In this document: in pieces, positions 51,950-61,091 of the stretch
How the letters are laid out: each line of letters opens with the position of its first letter
Numbering within the stretch: position 1 is the first letter of the stretch
DNA from: Bermanella sp040371755
Lineage (GTDB): Bacteria > Pseudomonadota > Gammaproteobacteria > Pseudomonadales > Oceanobacteraceae
Direction of reading: 5' to 3'
Assembly: GCF_040371755.1 (NCBI RefSeq)
Contig: NZ_BAABWE010000009.1
Location: 62,001 to 126,000, forward strand
DNA length: 64,000 nt
Made by a program: the position numbers and the translations under genes
Notes under the pieces: model-generated
The model's database searches: none
Told to the model about the DNA's origin: nothing
Seen by the model: the letters and a program-made list of their open reading frames with translations, nothing else

Positions 51950-53410
51950 CTATGGGTGCCCCTTTCGGTTGACCTTCTTCTTACGCTGTTTCACTTTATC
52001 ATGTTTCGCTTGGCGAATAGATTTAGTCTGCTTAAGGCGATCGCCGCGTTTTGATTTATTGAAAATACGATCTTCTTTTTTATCATCAAATGGGTTTTCA
52101 CCTGATTTAAATTCAAAGCGAATTGGTGTGCCACTAATTTTAAGTACACGTCTAAACGTATTGGCTAAGTAACGCTTATAACTGTCTGGCAATGATGCCG
52201 TTTTATTACCATGCACAACAATAATGGGGGGGTTCATACCTCCTTGGTGTGCATAGCGTAATTTAACTCGAGAAGTCCCCACTACAGGTGGCTGATGATC
52301 CATCACCGCATCTTCTAGAATGCGAGTAAGCTGAGATGTGGTCATGTCTAAATGAGCACTTTCATATGCGTCTTCAACCGAATCATACAAGTTGCCCACA
52401 CCAGTACCATGTTTAGCACTAATGAAATGCATATCTGCCCAGTCAGCAAATGTCAGGCGACGCTCAATTTCTTTTTTCACAAAATCTTTTTGCTCAGTGT
52501 CCATGCCATCCCATTTATTCAGGGCGATGACTAATGCACGGCCTGCGTTAAGCACAAAACTCAGCATGGTAAGATCTTGCTCCACGATGCCATCACGGGC
52601 ATCGATCACTAAGATACACACATTACTGTCTTGAATCGCTTGCAAGGTTTTGATGATTGAAAACTTTTCAACGGCTTCTGAAATGTTCTTACGACGGCGT
52701 ACACCTGCGGTATCAATTAGAGTGTACTGTTTTTCATGTCGTTCATAAGGAATATAAATACTGTCCATGGTGGTGCCAGCTTGGTCAAAAACCACTACGC
52801 GGTCTTCACCTAACATGCGGTTAACCAAGGTAGACTTACCTACGTTTGGTCGACCCACTACAGAGATTTTAATGCCTTTGTGCTTCGATTCTTCTTCGCC
52901 TTCAATAACATCAAACTCAGGCGGCAATTCTTCTAATACTTTCTCCATGAGCCCGTTGATGCCACGGTTATGGGAAGCAGCAATGACTTGCAGCTCACCT
53001 AAGCCTAATTCATGGAATTCAAGCACGGCTAACTCTGGATTTAGGCCATCAATTTTGTTTACAACAAGGTAGGTTTTCTTTTCGATGGTTCGCAGGTGAT
53101 TGGCAATCATCATATCTGCAGAGGTTAATCCAGCACGGGCATCCACCAAAAATAGCACAACGTCAGCTTCATCCATGGCTTGGAAGCTTTGTTCCGCCAT
53201 GCGTTCATCTAAGCCTTCTTCCATGCCGCTAATACCACCGGTATCAACAACAATGTAATCACGCTCTCCTACTTTGCCTGCGCCGTATTTACGGTCACGG
53301 GTCAAACCGGCAACATCTGCCACAAGGGCATCACGGCTGCGAGTTAAACGATTAAATAGAGTGGATTTACCCACATTTGGGCGCCCCACTAAGGCAATTA
53401 CAGGATTCAT
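51950..53410 (-). CDS. der: Ribosome assembly GTPase Der (EngA)
   Basis: An essential 486-residue GTPase for 50S assembly, with two tandem G domains: GRPNVGKST at 8-16 and again near 188-196, DTGG and DTAGV switch II motifs, NKIDG and NKWDG specificity motifs. A KH-like C-terminal domain and a very basic tail (KQRKKKVNRKGHP) follow. Downstream of bamB, as in E. coli; a terminator at 53506 separates them. Confidence 0.97.
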   Translation of the reverse strand: MNPVIALVGRPNVGKSTLFNRLTRSRDALVADVAGLTRDRKYGAGKVGERDYIVVDTGGISGMEEGLDERMAEQSFQAMDEADVVLFLVDARAGLTSADMMIANHLRTIEKKTYLVVNKIDGLNPELAVLEFHELGLGELQVIAASHNRGINGLMEKVLEELPPEFDVIEGEEESKHKGIKISVVGRPNVGKSTLVNRMLGEDRVVVFDQAGTTMDSIYIPYERHEKQYTLIDTAGVRRRKNISEAVEKFSIIKTLQAIQDSNVCILVIDARDGIVEQDLTMLSFVLNAGRALVIALNKWDGMDTEQKDFVKKEIERRLTFADWADMHFISAKHGTGVGNLYDSVEDAYESAHLDMTTSQLTRILEDAVMDHQPPVVGTSRVKLRYAHQGGMNPPIIVVHGNKTASLPDSYKRYLANTFRRVLKISGTPIRFEFKSGENPFDDKKEDRIFNKSKRGDRLKQTKSIRQAKHDKVKQRKKKVNRKGHP

Positions 53411-53505
53411 TAGACGTGCGTTTCTATGGTGTATATGAGCGTATGATAGCAGTTTTTGCCTAGGAAAGCGTTATGCAAATCTTCAACAGTGTTTGATTAA
53501 AAAAC

Positions 53506-53543
53506 AAAAATGCCCCCAAAGGCTAGCCTATGGGGGCATTTTT
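53506..53543 (-). terminator. Terminator of bamB
   Basis: AAAAATGCCCCCA (53506-53518) pairs with TGGGGGCATTTTT (53531-53543); the 12-nt loop is itself self-complementary (GGCTAGCC). Strong and bidirectional. Confidence 0.9.
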
Positions 53544-53554
53544 GCTGGGTTAGG

Positions 53555-54763
53555 CTAATTAAGCGTAAAGACGCTCAAATAACCTGAGTTGCTAATCGTA
53601 ATTAAGTGATCACCATCAACAACTAACTTAGTTCGAATACCATCGTCATAAGCAAACTGACGAGAAGGGTGTTTTAACTCATAGGTCCCTGTACGTACCC
53701 AGTTAATAGGTGGTCGTACAAGTTGTTCGCGCCCAACAATGATGCCGTCCACTTGTTTAATTAAATGGATGTAACCTTCATAGTCAGTGAACGCAATATG
53801 GTTCGCAAATAATACTGGCTCGCTTAATTGGCGACCTTCTAAGTCCGTTTGAGACCAAACATCGTTAGTGGTTTGCTCATCAATGGCAACAATGTGATCA
53901 TTGTCAGAAATCATATAAATATTACCTAGGCCACTTAAAGGACCATGGTAACTAGAGGCTTCGCGCTTCCACTTAGCTTTACCACTACGAAGGTCTATGG
54001 CCATTACATGACCTTGATAACCGACTACAAATAACATGTCGTCTTTCACTAGCAGCCGACCGTCAACGTCTACTAAACGCTCTAGTTCACTACGACCTGC
54101 TGGAATACCTACACGTTCTTGCCAAAGGATTGCGCCATTTTTAGCATTCAACCCGACAACTTTGCCGTTAGCAAAACTGGCTAGCAACATGTTTTGATAA
54201 AACACTGGCTGCGAGGTTCCGCGAATTGAAAGCGTTGGTAAATTACTATCAAAGCTCCACAATACTTTGCCGTTATCCGTACTGAGTAAATACAATTGAC
54301 CATCCACGGTTTGTACGGCTAATTGGTTGTTATGCACAACCGGAACCGACAGGACTTCCGCTTTAATCTCACTGCGCCATACTTCTTCGCCATCAACCAG
54401 ATTAAGAGCGATTACATCACCATCATCAGTAGCTATAAACCCTTTGCTATTACCAACTGAGATAGCTGCGGTTAATTGGGCCTCTACATCGGTAGACCAA
54501 TTAACTGAACCACTTTCAAGAGAAAGAGACTCAACCAAACCATTGGCACTGGCTACGTAAATTTGACCTGCCTGTGACGCCGGTTGCAAACGTGCATATC
54601 CCGTCCCCATGCCACTACCAACCTGATAGCGCCACTGTTGAGATAATTGAAGTTCTTCTTCTATACCCGTTAATGCCTTAGGCCCTAATTCTTCTTGTTC
54701 TTTTGTGTCATTGCTCGAACAAGCCGCAAGACCCAAAAACATCATTGCAACCAATAGACGCAT
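53555..54763 (-). CDS. bamB: Outer membrane assembly lipoprotein BamB
   Basis: A 402-residue lipoprotein (LGLAAC, Cys16) made of an eight-bladed beta-propeller with repeating Trp/Gly PQQ-like blades (GEEVWRSEIKAE, GKVLWSFDSNLP, GAILWQERVGIP, GKAKWKRE). Part of the BAM complex that inserts outer-membrane proteins. Its ATG overlaps the upstream yfgM stop by one base (TAATG), so the two are coupled. Confidence 0.95.
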   Translation of the reverse strand: MRLLVAMMFLGLAACSSNDTKEQEELGPKALTGIEEELQLSQQWRYQVGSGMGTGYARLQPASQAGQIYVASANGLVESLSLESGSVNWSTDVEAQLTAAISVGNSKGFIATDDGDVIALNLVDGEEVWRSEIKAEVLSVPVVHNNQLAVQTVDGQLYLLSTDNGKVLWSFDSNLPTLSIRGTSQPVFYQNMLLASFANGKVVGLNAKNGAILWQERVGIPAGRSELERLVDVDGRLLVKDDMLFVVGYQGHVMAIDLRSGKAKWKREASSYHGPLSGLGNIYMISDNDHIVAIDEQTTNDVWSQTDLEGRQLSEPVLFANHIAFTDYEGYIHLIKQVDGIIVGREQLVRPPINWVRTGTYELKHPSRQFAYDDGIRTKLVVDGDHLITISNSGYLSVFTLN

Positions 54764-55407
54764 TAGTTTGCCACCGCCAGATCATCTAGTTTCATTTTTA
54801 ATACTGGGTTGTTGGTGCCCAGACGTTGTGTTTCAGCCATTGCTTGAGTATATGCATCACGTGCGGCGTCTTGTTCACCTTTTTGCTGTAAAGCATCGCC
54901 TTTGGCTTCAAAGTACTCAGCGCCAAATGCGCCTGTCTCTTCAACGGCCAACAAAGCCAAAGCTTCATCAGATTTTTCTTGCGAGACTAACACTCTAGCT
55001 AAACGAACCGTGGCTAAATGACGCAATTCATCAGTTGAGGCGTTGTCTTTAACCATGCTTAACTCTGTGACTGCTAAATCTAAATCTCCCGCCTGAACAG
55101 CATCTTTGGCTTTAATTAAACCAGCAAATTGAGCATACACAGTTGAGGCATAGTCCTTTTGCAGTTGATCAAGCAATAATTCTCGACGGCCTTTGTCTTC
55201 TTCGGTTTCAGCGGTTTCTAGTTGTAGCACTTGCTGATAAACCGATGATGCCGCTTGTGCCGTGGCTTGTTGTTGGCCTTGATAGCCTTGATAACCAAAC
55301 CAGCCACCTGCGACAACGACTAAGGCAACTACTGTTTGCTTGCCGTTTTCTTTCCACCACGTTTTTATGGCTTCAATTTGCTCTTCTTCTGTACGCATGT
55401 CTGTCAT
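54763..55407 (-). CDS. yfgM: YfgM-family TPR membrane protein
   Basis: A 214-residue protein with one N-terminal membrane helix (about 23-41, TVVALVVVAGGWFGYQGYQ) and tetratricopeptide-like helices in the periplasm. MRTEEEQIEAIKTWWKENGK at the start and the position before bamB match YfgM, an ancillary SecYEG/PpiD partner for periplasmic chaperone traffic. Overlaps bamB by one base. Confidence 0.9.
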   Translation of the reverse strand: MTDMRTEEEQIEAIKTWWKENGKQTVVALVVVAGGWFGYQGYQGQQQATAQAASSVYQQVLQLETAETEEDKGRRELLLDQLQKDYASTVYAQFAGLIKAKDAVQAGDLDLAVTELSMVKDNASTDELRHLATVRLARVLVSQEKSDEALALLAVEETGAFGAEYFEAKGDALQQKGEQDAARDAYTQAMAETQRLGTNNPVLKMKLDDLAVAN

Positions 55408-55509
55408 GACTTGGCTCCGATTATTATTCTAATTAAGGCTCTATTTATGCCTGTTAACTGGTTTTAAAGTCGATTAAGGGCATCGACTTTATAGTAATTT
55501 TGCACGATT

Positions 55510-56790
55510 TTACAGAGCTTCATTAAACCATTGTGCAAGCTCTTCTTGGGCAATACTCACTTGATCAGATTGATCTCGCAGCGGCTTAATAGCGGCTTGG
55601 CCATTTGCCACTTCATCTTCCCCTAAAATCAGCGCAAACTGAGCGCCGCTTTCGTTGGCTTTTTTCATTTGCTTCTTAAAGTTACCGCCACCCATATGCA
55701 TTTGTAAGCGTAAATTGGGTAGTTGCTCACGAAGCTGTGCTGAAATCTGCATGGCTGCGGAGGTCACATTACCGACCGCCACAAGATACACATCTAAGTA
55801 ATTATGCACTGCTTGAGGTATCACATTTAACGCCTCTAGCATCAAGATTAAACGCTCGATACCCATGGCAAATCCAACCGCTGGTGTGGCTTTACCCCCT
55901 AGCTGTTCAACCAAACCGTCGTAACGCCCCCCAGCACAAACGGTGCCTTGAGCACCTAATTCCGTAGTCACCCATTCAAATACTGTTTTACTGTAGTAAT
56001 CCAAACCACGAACCAAACGAGGATTGATTTCGTATTCGACGCCAACGGTATCTAAAAGTGCCCTTAGCTGAGTAAAATGCTCCGCAGATTCTTCATCTAA
56101 GTAGTCAAAGAAATCCGGCGCATCATTTAGCAAGCTTTGTGTTTGCTCGTTCTTGGAGTCCAAAATACGCAGAGGGTTACTATCTAGGCGACGCAAAGAG
56201 TCTTCATCTAACTCATCTTTACGCACAGACAAATACTCAACCAAAGCGGCTTTATAATTAGCACGGGCTTCGTTGCTGCCTAAGGTATTAAGTTGTAATG
56301 TCACTTTGTCACGAATATTTAAACGCTGCCAAAGCAGGTGAGTCATCACAATTAATTCAGCATCTATATCTGGGCCTGCCATACCAAAGGTTTCCACACC
56401 TATTTGGTGGAACTGACGATAACGGCCTTTTTGTGGGCGCTCGTAGCGGAACATCGGGCCCATATACCAAAGGCGTTGGCGCGCATTATTGGCAATAAGC
56501 TGATGCTCATCACAGGCGCGTACGCAACTGGCCGTTCCTTCTGGGCGAAGAGTTAAGCTGTCACCATTACGATCGTCAAAGGTGTACATTTCTTTTTCAA
56601 CGATGTCAGTGACTTCACCGATTGAACGCTTAAATAAACGAGTTTCTTCCACCATTGGCATACGAATTTCTTGATAGCCATGGCCATCTAAAACGGCTTT
56701 CACTTGATCTTCTAGGTAACGCCATACCTGAGTTTGCCCAGGTAGGATATCGTTCATTCCGCGAATGGCTTGAATATTTTTCTGCGCCAA
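55510..56790 (-). CDS. hisS: Histidyl-tRNA synthetase
   Basis: Class II synthetase of 426 residues. Motif 1 region QEIRMPMVEETRLFKRSIGE, motif 2 with FRYERPQKGRYRQFHQ near 112-127, HisA-type LVRGLDYYSKTVFEW near 258-272, and motif 3 GFAMGIERL near 307-315, followed by the anticodon-binding domain. Charges tRNA-His. Downstream of ispG by 36 bp in the conserved ispG-hisS-yfgM-bamB-der order. Confidence 0.98.
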   Translation of the reverse strand: MAQKNIQAIRGMNDILPGQTQVWRYLEDQVKAVLDGHGYQEIRMPMVEETRLFKRSIGEVTDIVEKEMYTFDDRNGDSLTLRPEGTASCVRACDEHQLIANNARQRLWYMGPMFRYERPQKGRYRQFHQIGVETFGMAGPDIDAELIVMTHLLWQRLNIRDKVTLQLNTLGSNEARANYKAALVEYLSVRKDELDEDSLRRLDSNPLRILDSKNEQTQSLLNDAPDFFDYLDEESAEHFTQLRALLDTVGVEYEINPRLVRGLDYYSKTVFEWVTTELGAQGTVCAGGRYDGLVEQLGGKATPAVGFAMGIERLILMLEALNVIPQAVHNYLDVYLVAVGNVTSAAMQISAQLREQLPNLRLQMHMGGGNFKKQMKKANESGAQFALILGEDEVANGQAAIKPLRDQSDQVSIAQEELAQWFNEAL

Positions 56791-56826
56791 AATACTATCC
56801 TTAAATTCTTTTAAATCGATATCGCA

Positions 56827-57945
56827 TTAATTTTTAGCGATAATTAAGGCTTCGGCCGCTTCTTTTTCTGCAACCTTACGGCGAATCATTTTTTCTAAGT
56901 TATCCACCAAGTTTTCATTTTCTAGCTTACCGCTAGGCACCCCGTCTTCATACATTAAGTTATTTGGGCTGCCTCCGGTTAAACCTAAATCTGTTTCTTT
57001 TGCTTCGCCTGGGCCATTGACCACACAACCAATCACTGACACATCAAGTGGCGTTAATATGTCTTCTACGCGCGACTCAAGTTCATTCATGGTTTTTACT
57101 ACATCAAAGTTTTGACGAGAACAGCTTGGGCAAGCAATAAAGTTAATGCCTTTATTTCTAAGTTTCAGACTTTTTAAAATATCAAAGCCAACTTTTATTT
57201 CTTGAACTGGATCAGCCGCTAACGAAACACGTAAAGTATCGCCAATACCCTCCATTAATAACATGCCAAGGCCTACCGAGCTTTTAACCGTACCACTTCT
57301 TAAACCACCCGCTTCGGTAATACCTAAATGCAAAGGCTGTTCAATTTGTGTGGCTATTTGGCGATAAGCAGCTACGGTCATAAATACGTCTGACGCTTTT
57401 AAGCTTAATTTAAAATCAGGAAAATTAAGGCGATCGAGAATATCAATATGACGCATGGCACTTTCAACCAAAGCCTCAGGTGTTGGCTCGCCATATTTTT
57501 TCTGTAAATCTTTTTCTAAAGAGCCTGCATTCACACCAATGCGAATAGGAATACCATGATGACGCGCCGCATCGACCACTGCTCGTACACGATCTTCACG
57601 GCCAATGTTACCCGGATTAATGCGCAAACAATCCGCGCCTAACTCAGCTACGCGTAATGCAATTTTATAATCGAAGTGAATATCCGTAACAAGTGGAACA
57701 TTAACTAGCTTTTTAATTTCACCAAACGCTTCGGCTGCTTCCATAGACGGCACACTTACACGCACAATATCTGCACCTACGTCTTCTAGCGCTTTTATTT
57801 GCGCAACCGTGGCTGCCACATTGCAGGTTTCTGTATTCGTCATGCTTTGAACAGCAATAGGTGCGTCGCCACCGACAGGTACATCTCCCACCATTATTTG
57901 GCGAGAAATTCGACGCTTAATCGGTGATTGACCTTGTTTATTCAT
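56827..57945 (-). CDS. ispG: 4-hydroxy-3-methylbut-2-en-1-yl diphosphate synthase
   Basis: Also called GcpE: the penultimate step of the MEP isoprenoid pathway. The 372-residue protein has the TIM-barrel N-terminal domain (AVQSMTNTET near 33-42, RINPGNIG near 109) and the C-terminal [4Fe-4S] domain with ACPSCSRQNFD near 267-277 and CVVNGPGEAKETDLG near 308-322. Between pilW (11 bp) and hisS (36 bp). Confidence 0.97.
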   Translation of the reverse strand: MNKQGQSPIKRRISRQIMVGDVPVGGDAPIAVQSMTNTETCNVAATVAQIKALEDVGADIVRVSVPSMEAAEAFGEIKKLVNVPLVTDIHFDYKIALRVAELGADCLRINPGNIGREDRVRAVVDAARHHGIPIRIGVNAGSLEKDLQKKYGEPTPEALVESAMRHIDILDRLNFPDFKLSLKASDVFMTVAAYRQIATQIEQPLHLGITEAGGLRSGTVKSSVGLGMLLMEGIGDTLRVSLAADPVQEIKVGFDILKSLKLRNKGINFIACPSCSRQNFDVVKTMNELESRVEDILTPLDVSVIGCVVNGPGEAKETDLGLTGGSPNNLMYEDGVPSGKLENENLVDNLEKMIRRKVAEKEAAEALIIAKN

Positions 57946-57956
57946 GATTAATTGTC

Positions 57957-58733
57957 CTAGCGCTCACTGGCCAGATAAGCTTTGTATTCCCCAGATTGAG
58001 GGAATCGCTTTTTAAGTTTAAACGCGTAACTGGCTTGTGCGTTTTTATCATTAATGGCTCTGAATACAATCACACCCACATACAAACTTGAGGCCGTATG
58101 ATTTAAGTTTTGATCTTTTAGGGTACGTTCAAAACGCTCGAACCAGCGTTTAGCAATATCTGGACGTTTACGCTTTAAGTAAATACCCGCTAAACTCAAG
58201 CTTGAAACTGTACTATTGGTATCTAACGACCATGCCTTTTCAAAAGCATCTACTGCCAATCTTGTTTCATCAAAGTGTTCGTGACACAAACCAAGATTTT
58301 CAAATGCAATCCCTCTTGCTGTGTAATCCACATCTGTGGCCGCACGCTTAATGTAATCACAACCTGTTTTTTTATTTTTAACTGAAAATAGGAAGCGCCC
58401 ATAATGGTAATTTGTAGGACTGTGCTGACTATTATGATTCAAAGCGATTGAAAACTCTTTTTCAGCAAGTTCATATTCACCACGCTCCACCCAGTAGGTG
58501 GCCATGGCACTATGAGCTGAAGCACTTTCAGGTGAAATTTCTAAAGCACGTTCTATTTTCTTACGAGCAAGCGCCATATTACCGTTTTGAATATAGGCCA
58601 CACCTAATGCAACGTAATTCTCCACTGCTTTGTCGTTGTCAATTTTTTTAGTGAAGCGGCTATCCGTCACCGTTACGCAACCGGCTAACATCAGCGCTAA
58701 ACACGATAAAACGAAGTTTCTAACAATATTCAT
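57957..58733 (-). CDS. pilW: Type IV pilus biogenesis protein PilW/PilF
   Basis: A 258-residue outer-membrane lipoprotein (LMLAGC, Cys19) with about six tetratricopeptide repeats (VALGVAYIQNGNMALARKKIERALEISP, ... ). PilF/PilW is the pilotin for the PilQ secretin. The position between rlmN and ispG is the usual one. The PilH-like receiver elsewhere in the window is consistent with a piliated organism. Confidence 0.9.
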   Translation of the reverse strand: MNIVRNFVLSCLALMLAGCVTVTDSRFTKKIDNDKAVENYVALGVAYIQNGNMALARKKIERALEISPESASAHSAMATYWVERGEYELAEKEFSIALNHNSQHSPTNYHYGRFLFSVKNKKTGCDYIKRAATDVDYTARGIAFENLGLCHEHFDETRLAVDAFEKAWSLDTNSTVSSLSLAGIYLKRKRPDIAKRWFERFERTLKDQNLNHTASSLYVGVIVFRAINDKNAQASYAFKLKKRFPQSGEYKAYLASER

Positions 58734-58744
58734 ATGCGCTCTTA

Positions 58745-59872
58745 TTATTTTATGGATGGTTGCTCGTTTACTTCACGAATTTTTATATAACGCTCACTAC
58801 GACGGGTTCTGTCTTCTACTTGGCCTACTAACTGTCCACAGGCAGCGTCAATGTCATCTCCTCGCGTAGTACGAATGGTGACGATATAGCCTTGGCTGTG
58901 TAAATAATCACGGAATTTATAGACACGATTATTGCTTGGACGTTCATAACCCGATTGTGGAAATGGGTTAAACGGTATGAGGTTAATCTTACAAGGTGTG
59001 TCTTTTAGCAGCTTGGCTAATTGTTCCGCATGCTCCAATTCGTCATTCACCTTGTTCATCATGGTGTACTCAATGGTGAGTTTTCGACGATCGGGCAATG
59101 AACTCATGTAATGATTACACGCTTCCATTAATTCTTTAATTGGATACTTGCGATTAATAGGCACCAATACATTACGCAATTCATCATTAGGCGCGTGCAA
59201 AGATACCGCTAACGATACATCACTCACTTTGGCCAAATCATATAAGCGGGGTACTACACCAGAGGTACTTAACGTCACTCGACGCTTAGATAGACCATAA
59301 CAATAGTCATCCATCATCAATGCCATGGCATCTACGACATGGTCGAAATTCATGAGAGGCTCGCCCATGCCCATCATCACCACGTTGGTAATTTTACGTT
59401 CACGCTTTTCACCGGGCTTATCAAAGCTTTTAGCCGCTACGTAAACTTGTCCAATGATTTCGGCCACTGAGAGGTCTCGATTGAAGCCTTGTTTTCCCGT
59501 TGAGCAGAAACTGCAATCTAACGAGCAACCAATTTGTGAAGACACGCATAAAGTACCGCGATCCCCTTCTGGGATATACACGGTTTCGATGCTGGAACCG
59601 CCGGGCATCTTCATCACCCATTTTTGGGTGCCATCTTTAGATATGTCGTGGTAGATCACCTCTGGGTATTCTACGCACGCTACTTCTTTTAACTTTTCTC
59701 GCATGACTTTACTAACATTGGACATGTCATCAAAGTCTTCAAGGCCCACTTGATGAATCCACTTTAGTAATTGCTGAGCACGAAACGGTTTTTCGCCCAT
59801 TTCCACAAAAAAATCTTTCATCTTTTGTGGGCTTAAACCCAAAAGATTCACCTTTTTTTGTTCGTCAGTCAT
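58745..59872 (-). CDS. rlmN: Dual-specificity rRNA/tRNA adenine-C2 methyltransferase RlmN
   Basis: A radical-SAM enzyme of 375 residues that makes 2-methyladenosine in 23S rRNA (A2503) and in some tRNAs. The cluster motif CSLDCSFCSTG near 120-130, the GMGEPLMNFD segment and the C-terminal ACGQL with its methylation Cys are present. I chose the ATG at 59872 (AGGTG 5 nt upstream) over the frame's earliest ATG at 59950, which would add 26 atypical residues. Confidence 0.95.
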   Translation of the reverse strand: MTDEQKKVNLLGLSPQKMKDFFVEMGEKPFRAQQLLKWIHQVGLEDFDDMSNVSKVMREKLKEVACVEYPEVIYHDISKDGTQKWVMKMPGGSSIETVYIPEGDRGTLCVSSQIGCSLDCSFCSTGKQGFNRDLSVAEIIGQVYVAAKSFDKPGEKRERKITNVVMMGMGEPLMNFDHVVDAMALMMDDYCYGLSKRRVTLSTSGVVPRLYDLAKVSDVSLAVSLHAPNDELRNVLVPINRKYPIKELMEACNHYMSSLPDRRKLTIEYTMMNKVNDELEHAEQLAKLLKDTPCKINLIPFNPFPQSGYERPSNNRVYKFRDYLHSQGYIVTIRTTRGDDIDAACGQLVGQVEDRTRRSERYIKIREVNEQPSIK

Positions 59873-59911
59873 GTGGTCACCTATAAAACGTGGCTTGCTT
59901 AAATACGGAAA

Positions 59912-59944
59912 AAGGGCGGAGAGAAACAATGTCCCTTTCCGCCC
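59912..59944 (-). terminator. Terminator of ndk
   Basis: GGGCGGA (59914-59920) pairs with TCCGCCC (59938-59944), then TTTTTCC on the minus strand. It lies just before the rlmN RBS. An 8-bp inverted repeat GTACCCAT/ATGGGTAC (59951-59970) and a 16-bp palindrome (59981-59996, across the ndk stop) precede it. Confidence 0.7.
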
Positions 59945-59989
59945 CTTCATGTACCCATTTACATGGGTACGATATGCATTACGTTAATA

Positions 59990-60415
59990 TTAACGTGCGC
60001 AGATTTCTTCATCTTTGAAGAAGTAGCTGATTTCACGTGCAGCAGATTCAGTAGAATCAGAACCGTGAACAGCGTTTGCATCGATGCTTTCAGCGAAGTC
60101 AGCGCGGATAGTACCAGCTTCAGCTTCTTTAGGGTTAGTTGCACCCATAAGGTCACGGTTTTTAAGAACAGCGCCTTCGCCTTCAAGTACTTGAATCATT
60201 ACAGGACCAGAAGTCATGAAGCCTACTAGATCTTTGAAGAAAGGGCGTTCTTTGTGCTCAGCGTAAAAACCACCAGCTAGTTCGTCAGAAAGCTTAACCA
60301 TTTTAGAAGCGATAACCTGTAGGCCAGCATCTTCAAAACGGCTGTAGATTTTACCGATTACATTTTTAGCAACTGCGTCAGGCTTAACGATAGATAGAGT
60401 ACGTTCAACGGCCAT
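59990..60415 (-). CDS. ndk: Nucleoside diphosphate kinase
   Basis: Balances NTP pools by phosphate transfer through a phospho-His. 141 residues; the active site NAVHGSDSTESA near 114-125 carries the catalytic His117, and ERTLSIVKPDAV opens the protein. GGAGA precedes the ATG. Usual neighbour of rlmN in this block. Confidence 0.98.
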   Translation of the reverse strand: MAVERTLSIVKPDAVAKNVIGKIYSRFEDAGLQVIASKMVKLSDELAGGFYAEHKERPFFKDLVGFMTSGPVMIQVLEGEGAVLKNRDLMGATNPKEAEAGTIRADFAESIDANAVHGSDSTESAAREISYFFKDEEICAR

Positions 60416-60547
60416 GATAAATCTCCAATAAAATAGGATGAGTCAAAAATCCCGCGGATTATACGGTATTTGGACCAAAATGCCACTGATACTCACACTA
60501 TCACAGGCTATTACCCAAGAACCTTCAGAGGCTTTTGCCATAAGCCT

Positions 60548-60985
60548 TTATTGGGCGTTTTCAGCTACCTGACGAATCCTTGCAACCATGCTGCGCAGGC
60601 CATTACCACGGGTTGGGCTTAAGTGCTTGATTAAGTCTAATTCAGCAAAAAAACCATTCATATCAAAGGCCAACACCTCTTCAGGTGTTTTTCCATTGTA
60701 GGCTGATACCACCACAGCTAATAAGCCAGATACAATAAATGCATCACTGGCCACATCAAAATATAGCTTACCCTCAATATTATAGGGCTCAATCCATACT
60801 TGGCTTTGACAGCCGGCAATAAGCCGTTCTTCGGTTTTTAAGCTGTCATCCATTGCGGGTAATTGCTTACCTAAATCTATAATGTATTTGTAGCGCTCTT
60901 CCCAGCCATCGAAGAAACTCAAGGTATCGATAATCTCTTCTGGGGTGATTTTACGACCAAATGGGCTATCTACCGGATTTGCCAT
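60548..60985 (-). CDS. sufE: Cysteine desulfuration protein SufE
   Basis: Accepts persulfide sulfur from SufS and passes it to the SufBCD scaffold. 145 residues with the acceptor Cys in RLIAGCQSQVW near 56 and the typical WEERYKYIIDLGKQLP near 29-44. Its usual partners sufS/sufBCD are not in the window, although sufT and an A-type carrier lie upstream on the same strand beyond fadD. CsdE is an alternative name for the same family. Confidence 0.9.
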   Translation of the reverse strand: MANPVDSPFGRKITPEEIIDTLSFFDGWEERYKYIIDLGKQLPAMDDSLKTEERLIAGCQSQVWIEPYNIEGKLYFDVASDAFIVSGLLAVVVSAYNGKTPEEVLAFDMNGFFAELDLIKHLSPTRGNGLRSMVARIRQVAENAQ

Positions 60986-61044
60986 AATGTGGACTCATAA
61001 AGTGAATATGTCGCATTTTACGGATAGGCCTGCCTAAAAGCAAA

Positions 61045-61076
61045 AAAGCCGCCCGAGGTTCCCCTCGGGCGGCTTT
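61045..61076 (-). terminator. Terminator of fadD
   Basis: A 14-bp perfect stem (61045-61058 with 61063-61076), loop TTCC, with T-run on the minus strand. Strongest terminator in this part. Confidence 0.9.
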
Positions 61077-61091
61077 GCAAGCACCTAATAA